Below are positions 34,338 to 42,400 of a stretch of DNA of 64,000 nt, in pieces. The translations under genes were made by a program, and so were the position numbers. Origin of the DNA: Amycolatopsis sp. MtRt-6 (GTDB lineage: Bacteria; Actinomycetota; Actinomycetes; Mycobacteriales; Pseudonocardiaceae); assembly GCF_017308975.1 (NCBI RefSeq), contig NZ_JADWPD010000001.1:535612-599611 (forward strand). The letters run 5' to 3'. Numbering within the stretch: position 1 is the stretch's first letter; each line of letters opens with the position of its first letter. The notes beneath the pieces were generated by a model. The model saw nothing but the letters and a program-made list of their open reading frames with translations, ran no database searches and was not told the DNA's origin.

Positions 34338-34973
34338 TTGGCCAGTCGGATGCCGGAGCGGTTCCGGGCGCTGGTTCTGCTCGCCGCGTTCGGGTCGCTG
34401 CGGTGGGGTGAAGTGACGGCGCTGCGTCGGTGTGACGTGGCCGAGGACGCGTCGTGGGTGCGGGTGTCGCGGGCGATGGTCGAGGTTCCCGGTCGTGGGC
34501 TCGTCGTCGGTCCGCCGAAGTCGCGGGCTGGCGTCCGGACGTTGATCATTCCGACGGCGGTTCGCCGTGACCTGCTGCGGCACCTGGACACCTGGGTCAA
34601 GCCGGAGCAGGACGCGCTGCTCTTCACTGGTGAGCGAGCTGGGCACGCGGTCCGCCGGCCGAATTTCAGTCAGCGGACCAGGTGGACCGAGGTCGCGGAG
34701 AAGATGGGGCTCAAGGGCCTGCACTTCCATGATCTCCGGCACGCCGGAAACATCTGGGCGTCGAAGGCGGGCACGTCGACCAAGGACCTGATGGCGCGGA
34801 TGGGACACGACGACATGCGGGCGGCGCTGATCTACCAGCGGGCGACCAGTGACGCGGACAGGCAGATCGCCGACCGGCTGTCCGACCTCGTCGACCGGCA
34901 CCGCAGGGGCACCCCGCCCGACTCTGTAGAGGTAGGCGATATTGAACGGCGGTCCGACGACAAGGACGCATAA
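34338..34973 (+). pseudogene. Tyrosine integrase, catalytic domain only
   Basis: 211 residues. The catalytic domain starts at its usual first helix (PERFRALVLLAAFGSLRWGEV with the first catalytic Arg). It contains HFHDLRHAGN (HxLR), GHDDMRAALIYQRA (His and nucleophile Tyr). The N-terminal arm-binding and core-binding domains are absent, so excision is unlikely without help. The TTG at 34338 may allow expression of the fragment. It is oriented toward attR, as is normal for an element's integrase. Confidence 0.88.
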
Positions 34974-35002
34974 CGATCGTTGTAGCTGGTAGTCTGCGCG
35001 CC

Positions 35003-35230
35003 ATGGGGTCACGACAGTCACGTGAGAAGCGGCGTCGCCGCCTACGTGCTGTGACCCTCGCGGTGCTGAGCGGTATGGCTGCGGGAGCCAGTGTGGCTGG
35101 CGGCTTCGCAGCGGCGCCAACTGCGTTCCAAGTCGAGGCGCTCCTCGCCGCCGCACTGATCACGGCACTCAACGCTGGTCTTTCAGCATTACCACCGCCG
35201 GGTGATGCCCATAAAAAGGTCAGCGCCTAG
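35003..35230 (+). CDS. Possible small membrane protein of the element
   Basis: 75 residues: a very basic start (GSRQSREKRRRRLRAVTLAVL) and two hydrophobic stretches. No ribosome site is obvious and no family is recognised. Reported with low confidence. Confidence 0.35.
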   Translation: MGSRQSREKRRRRLRAVTLAVLSGMAAGASVAGGFAAAPTAFQVEALLAAALITALNAGLSALPPPGDAHKKVSA

Positions 35231-35619
35231 CCTAGAGGGCTGCCCAAAAACCATGACCTCCTTGTTGTAGCTTGATGATTAGGCAACCTTCTCCGTAGGC
35301 GTGAAACTGTCGACGGCTGGCGTGTACCCTGGTCTGACCTGGGCTTATGCGGCGTGGCGAGGGTGTGAGGCGTTATTCTTGACATGTGTCATGTGAATTA
35401 AAATTTGCCAGCAGTATTTAAGTAGAGACAATTTATTTTAAGTTCTATCCCGGTGTTTATCGATGCTTCACGCGGACGCGAGCCCGGGTGCAGCTGATGT
35501 CCAGGCGAGTCACTGCTGTCGGCGGGCGTGGAGACGCGCCAGGGGTCCTTGCTGGGGGTGCTTGGACATCAATGGCACGCTAATGGCACGTGAAGCAACC
35601 TGGCTGGTATTAGCGGAAG
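35231..35619. other. AT-rich intergenic stretch near attR
   Basis: About 390 bases with no supported gene. The part 35371-35460 is strikingly rich in A/T for this genome (TTGACA at 35379, then AATTAAAATTTG and TTTATTTTAAG), pointing to foreign DNA and perhaps a promoter. The right arm-type site (35571-35588) lies at its end. Confidence 0.5.
35571..35588 (+). repeat. Integrase arm-type site, right
   Basis: AATGGCACGCTAATGGCA, identical to 30438-30455 and in the same orientation, 76 bases from the attR core. Confidence 0.75.
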
Positions 35620-35656
35620 GCCCCAGGTCCACAGTAGACACCGTGTGACCTGGGGC
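35620..35656 (-). terminator. Terminator supplied by the element to tRNA-Gly
   Basis: GCCCCAGGTC (35620-35629) pairs with GACCTGGGGC (35647-35656). It lies 12 bases past the 3' end of the tRNA and replaces the original terminator now at 30277. Confidence 0.7.
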
Positions 35657-35663
35657 TTCTCTC

Positions 35664-35708
35664 TGAGAGCGGATGACGGGAATCGAACCCGCGTATTCAG
35701 CTTGGGAA
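35664..35708. repeat. attR: 45-bp direct repeat within tRNA-Gly
   Basis: Identical to attL at 30307-30351. It restores the 3' half of the tRNA so that the gene remains intact. Confidence 0.92.
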
Positions 35709-35738
35709 GCTGATGTTCTACCATTGAACTACATCCGC
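35668..35738 (-). tRNA. tRNA-Gly (anticodon CCC)
   Basis: 71 bases. Acceptor GCGGATG pairs with CATCCGC; D arm GTTCAATGGTAGAAC; anticodon stem TCAGC/GCTGA with loop TTCCCAA, giving anticodon CCC; T arm CGGGTTCGATTCCCG; discriminator T. No CCA is encoded. Its 3' 41 bases belong to the attR repeat, so the present gene is a chromosomal/element hybrid. Confidence 0.95.
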
Positions 35739-35847
35739 AGTGTGTCGTCAGCATACACGGCATCGTGATCCCCTTGTCCAGCGCCCTCCTCCTTGACTTG
35801 CGCGCGTCAAGTGACAACACTTGTTGTCTACTCCGGAGGTGAGCGTC

Positions 35848-37038
35848 ATGGACGAGCCCGAGCTGTTCCGGCAAGGGGGGTTCCGGCTGGCCCAGCGGCT
35901 GTTCGTCGACGGTGACATCCGGGGTGACGAACGCCAGGTCGCCCGCATCAGGGAGTTCGCCCAGGTGCAGGACCGGCTCGCGGACGACGTCGTCGCCTGG
36001 ATGGCGCAGCAGCCGAAGGGGCGCGGGCGGGAACTCTTCGAGGAGGCGCTCAACGGCGGCGAAGCGACCGGGCCGCTCAAGGACTTCTTCGACCAGGTCG
36101 ACGCCAAGCCCTGCTGGGTCGACGACGAGCGGCTCGAGCGTGGCGCGAAAGCCATCACCCGGGCCGGGTTGCTGGGGCTCTTCCCGCTCGGTGACATGTC
36201 GCTGATGGGTGGCTACCTCGCCTCGCGTGCCACGAAATCCCTGGTCGGGACCGGTGAAATCGAGCACAAGGCCACGCGGCGGCTCGTCGAAACCGCCGCC
36301 TGGTGGATCGACGTCACCACGCCCGGGGCCCTCAAGCACGGAGGGAAGGGGTACGCCGCCGCGCTGCGGATCCGGCTCGTGCACGCCCACGTGCGCGCCG
36401 CCATGAACCGGCGGGACGACTGGGACTACGCCGCCTGGGACCGGCCCGTCAACCAGGTGCAGACCGCCGGGACTCTTCTCCTCTTCTCGCTCGTCTACGT
36501 CTTCGGGACGCAGCTGCTCGGCCTGCGCTACTCCGCGCGCGAACGCGGCGACATCCTGCACCTCTGGCGCTACATCGGCTGGCTCATGGGCGTCGACGAC
36601 GAGCTGCTGCCCACCTCCGAAGCGGACGCCTGGCGGCTGCTGTGGCTGCTCGCCGCCACCGAGTTCATCCCGGACGACGACTCGAAACGCCTCGCCAAGG
36701 CGCTGATCCAGGCCAACGCCGCCGTCGGTGAAGGGCGCGGGGCCGTCGGGAAGGTGCTTTCGCACGTCTCCGTCGCCGTGCACTCGTCGATCAGCCGGCT
36801 CGTGCTCGGGAAGACCAACGCCGACTTCCTCGGGCTGCCGAACGACCCCGTCGCGCAGGCCGCGATCGTCGCCGTCGCGGGCGTCAACTTCGCCGCCGAG
36901 ACCGTGCGGCGGTTCATCCCCGGGGCCACCGCGCTGCAGGAGCGGATCGGCGAGGCCGGGCGCCGCGGGTACGTGAAGCGGCTCGAGAAGATCTTCGCGC
37001 CCGACACCACCTACGCGCAGCACATGCGGGCCGCCTGA
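35848..37038 (+). CDS. Oxygenase MpaB/Lcp family protein (DUF2236)
   Basis: A 396-residue heme-type DUF2236 protein. ALRIRLVHAHVRAAM matches the family's RxVHxxVR block that includes the axial-side His, and YIGWLMGVDDELLP matches the G-V-x-D-E block. Related to latex clearing protein and fungal MpaB. The ATG at 35848 follows GGAGGTGA. Substrate unknown; the protein has no signal peptide. Confidence 0.83.
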   Translation: MDEPELFRQGGFRLAQRLFVDGDIRGDERQVARIREFAQVQDRLADDVVAWMAQQPKGRGRELFEEALNGGEATGPLKDFFDQVDAKPCWVDDERLERGAKAITRAGLLGLFPLGDMSLMGGYLASRATKSLVGTGEIEHKATRRLVETAAWWIDVTTPGALKHGGKGYAAALRIRLVHAHVRAAMNRRDDWDYAAWDRPVNQVQTAGTLLLFSLVYVFGTQLLGLRYSARERGDILHLWRYIGWLMGVDDELLPTSEADAWRLLWLLAATEFIPDDDSKRLAKALIQANAAVGEGRGAVGKVLSHVSVAVHSSISRLVLGKTNADFLGLPNDPVAQAAIVAVAGVNFAAETVRRFIPGATALQERIGEAGRRGYVKRLEKIFAPDTTYAQHMRAA

Positions 37039-37060
37039 ATCCACCGGATAGGCTTCGGCC

Positions 37061-37642
37061 GTGCTGCTCAGTGACCGTGACCTCCGCAAAGAGCTCGACG
37101 CCGGCCGGCTCGGCATCGACCCCTTCGATGCCGGCATGGTCCAGCCGTCCAGCATCGACGTCCGGCTCGACCGGTTCTTCCGCGTCTTCGACAACAGCAA
37201 GTACACCCACATCGACCCGCAGCTGCAGCAGGACGAGCTGACCTCGCTGGTCGAGAAGGAGGGTGACGAGCCCTTCGTGCTGCACCCCGGCGAGTTCGTC
37301 CTCGGCTCGACGTTCGAGCTCGTCACCCTGGCCGACGACCTGGCCGGCCGCCTCGAGGGCAAGTCGTCGCTCGGGCGCCTCGGGCTGCTCACGCACTCGA
37401 CCGCCGGGTTCATCGACCCCGGCTTCTCCGGGCACATCACCCTCGAGCTGTCGAACGTCGCCAACCTGCCGATCACGCTCTGGCCCGGCATGAAGATCGG
37501 CCAGCTGTGCATCTTCCGGCTCTCGAGCTCGGCCGAGCACCCGTACGGCTCCAGCGAAGCCGGGTCCCGCTACCAGGGGCAGCGTGGCCCGACCCCGAGC
37601 CGGGCGTACAAGAACTTCCACCGCGTCGACACCTGGCGCTAA
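37061..37642 (+). CDS. dcd: dCTP deaminase (probably bifunctional, dUMP-forming)
   Basis: A 193-residue nucleotide enzyme. It opens [22 protein letters not shown], has [16 protein letters not shown], the catalytic [37 protein letters not shown], and ends with the flexible C-terminus [16 protein letters not shown]. The length and the [11 protein letters not shown] motif fit the actinobacterial type, which makes dUMP directly. GTG start. The stop overlaps the stop of the convergent monooxygenase. Confidence 0.95.
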   Translation: MLLSDRDLRKELDAGRLGIDPFDAGMVQPSSIDVRLDRFFRVFDNSKYTHIDPQLQQDELTSLVEKEGDEPFVLHPGEFVLGSTFELVTLADDLAGRLEGKSSLGRLGLLTHSTAGFIDPGFSGHITLELSNVANLPITLWPGMKIGQLCIFRLSSSAEHPYGSSEAGSRYQGQRGPTPSRAYKNFHRVDTWR

Positions 37643-38832
37643 ACCGCGACCTTCTCGTCCCAGTCGATGTGGTGGTTCCACATGAAGGCGTTCGGGTCCT
37701 CTTTGAACGGCTTCGCGAACGCCCGCTTGATGAAGAAGTCGCGGACGACCCGGCCGACCGGGCCGATCACCTTGTCGTCGCCGTTGCGCTTGCCCGCCGC
37801 GACCACGGCTTCGACCCGCTCGCGTCGCAACCCTTCGTAGGCGGCCAGCGCGTGGGGGACGTCAGGCACGTCGCGCAGGCATTTGCCCAGCGTGACGGCG
37901 TCTTCGATGGCCATCGAAGCGCCCTGGCCCGCCGCCGGTGACGTCGCGTGCGCCGCGTCGCCGATGATCACCATCCGGCCGCGGTGCCACACCGGGACCG
38001 TCGGGAAGTCGTACGTCGGCCAGGGCGGGTAGATCCGGCGGGTCGCGCGGATGATCTCGGTGGCCGGCGTCCGGTCGCGGGCCACCAGGTCCAGCAGGTC
38101 CTTCCGGAAGTTTTCCCCGGTGAGCGCGCTGAGCTCGGCCGCGGTCGGCTCGGTCTTGCGGGCCGGGTTCGCGAACCACCAGACGCGGCCGTCCGGGCTG
38201 ACGACGTGGCAGAAGAACACGCGCCTGCCGAACACCATGTTCAGCACGCCCGGCTCGTCGGGCAGGTCCAGTCCTTCGGCGAACCCGCCGGTGTTCAGCA
38301 GCTGGACGTACCGCGGCGACGGCGCGTGCGGGTCGATGATCGTGCGGACCCGGGAGCGGAGGCCGTCGGCGCCGATCAGGAGGTCGCCCTCCGTGTGGGA
38401 ACCGTCCGAGAACTTCGCGCTGACGTGCGTGTTCGCCTGGCTCGCGTCGGTCAGGCGCTTGCCGTACTCGACGCGGATGCCGCGCCGCGCGGCCTCGTCG
38501 CGCAACGCGACGTAGAGGTCGGAGCGCAGGACCGTCTGGCTCACCGTGCCGTCCGGCAGCGCGCCGCCCAGGGGGAATTCGGCGAGCCGCGTGCCGTTGC
38601 CGAGCCCGATGGACATCCGCGGCGAGTCGAAGCCGACGCCGCGGACGACGTCCTTCAGGCCCAGCGGGAGCAGTGCGTCCAGGCCGTTGACGGCCAGCGT
38701 CAGGAACGCGCCGACGCCCTCGGAGTCACGGTCGTAAGCCTCGAAGACCACTGGCTCGTGCCCGGCTTCGTGCAGGGCGATGGCCGTGATCGTGCCCGCG
38801 ACGCCGCCCCCGATGATCAGTGCCCGTGTCAT
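37639..38832 (-). CDS. FAD-dependent monooxygenase
   Basis: A 397-residue flavin hydroxylase of the PHBH/UbiH type. [29 protein letters not shown] is the FAD-binding GxGxxG start (GGGVAG). [14 protein letters not shown] is the DG motif, and [30 protein letters not shown] is the GD motif. The ATG at 38832 fits the Rossmann start. It is divergent from a MarR gene with a palindromic operator in between, so it is probably induced by a phenolic-type ligand. Confidence 0.92.
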   Translation of the reverse strand: MTRALIIGGGVAGTITAIALHEAGHEPVVFEAYDRDSEGVGAFLTLAVNGLDALLPLGLKDVVRGVGFDSPRMSIGLGNGTRLAEFPLGGALPDGTVSQTVLRSDLYVALRDEAARRGIRVEYGKRLTDASQANTHVSAKFSDGSHTEGDLLIGADGLRSRVRTIIDPHAPSPRYVQLLNTGGFAEGLDLPDEPGVLNMVFGRRVFFCHVVSPDGRVWWFANPARKTEPTAAELSALTGENFRKDLLDLVARDRTPATEIIRATRRIYPPWPTYDFPTVPVWHRGRMVIIGDAAHATSPAAGQGASMAIEDAVTLGKCLRDVPDVPHALAAYEGLRRERVEAVVAAGKRNGDDKVIGPVGRVVRDFFIKRAFAKPFKEDPNAFMWNHHIDWDEKVAV

Positions 38833-38853
38833 GTCGTTCGATCCCTCGAATGT

Positions 38854-38884
38854 CTTAGAAAATAATTCGTTCTGTCGAACTAAA
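38854..38884. promoter_or_regulatory. Putative MarR operator
   Basis: TTCG-ttctgt-CGAA (38866-38879) nested in TTAG...CTAA, in the 73-base space between the divergent monooxygenase and MarR genes. The AT-rich TTAGAAAATAATT next to it suggests a promoter. Confidence 0.55.
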
Positions 38885-38905
38885 GAGTGGGCTAGGCTGG
38901 TCGTC

Positions 38906-39388
38906 GTGTCAAGCGAGCGAACGGAACTCGTCGAAGAAGTCCTGCTCAGGTCGCGGGAGCTGTCGACGGAGACGGTCATGTTCCACACCGCGATCTCCGA
39001 GACCCGGGGGCTGTCGGCGGTGGAGAGCAAGGTCCTGGACTACCTCGCGCGCATCGGCCCGCAGACGCCGAAGGACCTCGCGCGGCTGTCGGGGCTCGCG
39101 CCGGCGTCGGTGACGGCGATGATCGACCGGCTCGAGCGCAAGGGCATCGTCAACCGCGAGCCGCACCCGGACGACCGGCGCAAGATCCTCATCGCGCTGG
39201 ACCTGCAGTCCATTGCGAGTGGCGTGCACCTGTGGGACCACCTCGTCAGGGGCATGTACGAGCTCTGCGACCGCTACACCGACGACGAGCTCCGCACGGT
39301 CATCGGGTTCGTCCGGGCCGCCACCGCCCTCACCCACGAGTCGACGGCGAAGCTGACGGGTTCTGGTCCCGCCCCCACGAACGAGTGA
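38906..39388 (+). CDS. MarR-family regulator
   Basis: A 160-residue winged-helix regulator. LSAVESKVLDYLARIGPQTPKDLARLSGLAPASVTAMIDRLERKGIVNREPHPDDRRKILIAL is the DNA-binding domain with the DxRR wing. The GTG at 38906 is the best start. Likely represses itself and the divergent monooxygenase. Confidence 0.9.
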   Translation: MSSERTELVEEVLLRSRELSTETVMFHTAISETRGLSAVESKVLDYLARIGPQTPKDLARLSGLAPASVTAMIDRLERKGIVNREPHPDDRRKILIALDLQSIASGVHLWDHLVRGMYELCDRYTDDELRTVIGFVRAATALTHESTAKLTGSGPAPTNE

Positions 39389-39458
39389 GTTTGAAGGCGT
39401 AAGACCCGCTCTCGTGCCACGCTCCCAAGGGTCGTCTCGACCCCGGAGGTGGCGAGGA

Positions 39459-42400
39459 GTGCCGTTGCCCGAAAGACCGCTTCGCCCGATTTTCGTGCTG
39501 GCACTGGTCTTCCTGGCCTCGGCGTTGGTGCCGGCGGCGGGCGCGGCCGCCGGCCCGCCGTTCGCGGTGGGCTACGACGCCGTGGTCTACGGCGACTTCG
39601 TCTACGCGGGCAACGGCGTCCTGCGCTGCCCGGTCGCCGCCGACGGCGCGCCGGCCGGCGGGACGGTCGCGACCCCGGCAGCGTGCGCGAACACCGCCGA
39701 CCGCAAGGACACGCTGGACAACGACGACTTCTTCATGCAGTGGGCCGACGTCGACGCCGACCCGGGCACGTTCGACTCGGCGAGCGCGTCGGTCGGCGTC
39801 CCGCCCGGCGCTCAGGTCGTTTTCGCGCGGCTGAACTGGGCGGGCAGCCTGACCTGCGGTGACCGCGCGGTGCCCCCGCCGGGGACGCCGGCGAAGCAGA
39901 ACGTCCGGCTTTCCGTCGGCAGCGCGGAACCGGTGGACATCGCGCCGTCCGGGTACGCCGAAGAGGGGAGTCACTACTCGGCGCTCGCCGACGTGACCAG
40001 CCGGTTCGCGAGCGTGCCGCCGGCGTTCGACGTGACGGTCGGCAATGTCTGGACGCCCAAGGGTTTCGACTGCGCGGGTGGCTGGTCGCTCGCGCTCGTC
40101 TACGCCTACCCCGAGCGCAACGCGGACTACGCGCCGAACAAGCGCAAGGTGGTCGTCTACGACGGGCACCTCCGGCAGACGGCCGGCGCCCCGGCGGCCG
40201 AAACGACGATCACCGGCTTCCGGGCGGCGGCCGCCGACGCGCACCTCGGTGTCACCGCGTACGACGGCGACTGGGGCGCGTCCGGCGACCAGTTCCTGGT
40301 CGACGGCGCCCCGGCGGCCGAGCCCGCGACCGGCGGCACGTCGAACTTCTTCATCTCCAACGCCGAAAACGCGGCGGCGCCGGGCGCGAAGAACAACTTC
40401 AGCGTCGACGCGAAGGCGTTCAACGTCGACAGCATCCCCGCCGGCGCGACGAGCGCGAAGCTCGGCGTCGTGACCAGCGGGGATACGGTGCTGGCGCAGA
40501 ACCTCGCGTTTTCGGTGCCGGTGCCCGAACTCCAGATCGCGGTGCGCCCGAACCAGCCGAAGGTGCACGCGGGCGAGCCGGTCACGTTCGCCGTTGTCGT
40601 GACGAACCCGGGCGACGTCCCGGCGGCCGGGGTCGAGGTCGCCGACCCGGCCGTCCCGGAGTGTGCCAAGCCGCTCGGCACGCTCGCGCCGCGTCAGACG
40701 GTCAGCTACACGTGCACCGGAACCGCGCCGCCCGACGACTTCACGAACACCGCGAAGGCGACCGGCACGAGCGCGCTCGGCGACGCACTCGACGGCGTCG
40801 CGAGTGCGCGCGTCGACGTCCTGCACCCGGCGCTGGGCATGACGAAGACGGCCGACCGGCCCGCGTATCGCGCCGGTGAGGTCGCGACCTTCACGATCAA
40901 GGTCACGAACACCGGCGACACGGGGCTGTCCGGCCTCCAGGTCGCCGACCCGAAGACACCGTCGTGCGCGCTCACCGGAGCGTTGGCGCCGGGCGAAACC
41001 CGCACGACGACGTGCACCGCGAAGGCGCCGATCGCCGACGGCGTCAACACGGCGACCGCGGTGGCCACCGACGAGCTCGGCAAGCAGGTGACGGCCAGGG
41101 CCGACGCGCCCGCGCCGACGATCGCGCCCGCGGTCGAGGTCACCAAGACCGCGGACCCGCCGGTGATCCACGCGGGCGACGCCGTCACCTGGACGGTGGT
41201 CGTGCGCAACACCGGCGACAGCCCGCTCGCCCCGGTGAAGGTCACCGACGACACGACGTCGGCCTGCTCGCGCACCTTCGCCGGCCTGGCCGCGGGTGCG
41301 ACGCAGACGTACACGTGCACGGCGAACCCGTCCCGGACCACGACGACCCAGGTGACGGCGACCGGCACCGACCTGGCCGGCCGGCCCGTCGCGGCGACCG
41401 CGTCGGCCACGGTCACGGTGATCACCCCGGCGCTGGCCTTGACGGCGGCGGCCGCGTCCGCCATCGCGCGCGCCGGCGACCCGATCACGTTCACGATGAC
41501 GGTCGCCAACGCCGGCGACGCACCGCTGACCGAGGTAGCCGTGACCGACGGCCTCCCGGCGTGCGCCAAGGCAATCGGCGCGCTCGCCCCGGGCGGGACG
41601 GTCACCTACACGTGTACCGCACCGGCCCCGCCGGACGACCTCGCCACGACGGCCACGGCCACCGGCAAGGACCAGCTCGGCCGCACGGTGAAGGTCACCG
41701 ACGACGCGACGGTGGACGTGATCCACCCGGCGGTCAGCCTGGCGGTGCGCGCGACACCGGCCCAGGTCCGCGAAGGCGACACGGTGACGTGGACGATCAC
41801 CGCGGCCAACACCGGCGACGTGCCGCTCACGGAGGTGGCGGTCGCGGACGACCAGGTCCCGGCGTGCGCGAAGCGGCTGGGCGCGCTCCAGCCCGGGGCG
41901 CAGCAGGAGTACACGTGCACGACGACCGCGGGCGCAACGGGCATCACGAACAAGCCGACGGCGACGGCCACGGACCCGACGGCCCGCCCGGTGACATCGG
42001 CGGCCGAGGCCGCGTTCACGGTGCAGCACCCGGCGGTCGCGGTGACGGCGGAAGCGACGGGAGGTCCGTTCCGCGAGGGCGACAAGGTGCCGTTCCGCAT
42101 CACGCTGCGCAACACGGGTGACGTGCCGCTGACCGGCCTCCGGGTGTCGGACACGCAGGCCACGGCGGCGCGGGCGCTCGGTGGGCCGGCCGCCGGCCCG
42201 GCTGGCGCCGGCGGGCAGCCCGCCAGCGGGCAGCTTGCCGGCCAGCCTGGCACGGGCGGGCAGACCACCGGCGGGCAGGCCGCGGCTCTGCAGGCACCGG
42301 GCCAGCAGGCTCCGAGCATGCGGGCCACCGGTGGGCCGACCGGCCAGCCTGGCACGGGCGGGCAAGCCGTGGCTCCGCCGGGCGCCGGCTCGCAGGCCGT

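Larger units (their letters stand above)
30307..35708. mobile_element. Decayed integrative element in tRNA-Gly
   Basis: Bounded by an exact 45-bp direct repeat (30307-30351 and 35664-35708) that equals the 3' 41 bases of tRNA-Gly plus four flanking bases. The unit is 5357 bp. It carries a hypothetical gene, an adenine methyltransferase and endonuclease, a frameshifted HAD gene, a truncated regulator, a truncated tyrosine integrase and a small membrane ORF. Part of the interior (about 31.7-33.1 kb) is visibly richer in A/T than the chromosome. No replication, transfer or excisionase gene is seen. It resembles the remains of an actinomycete AICE or phage-derived island. Confidence 0.88.
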
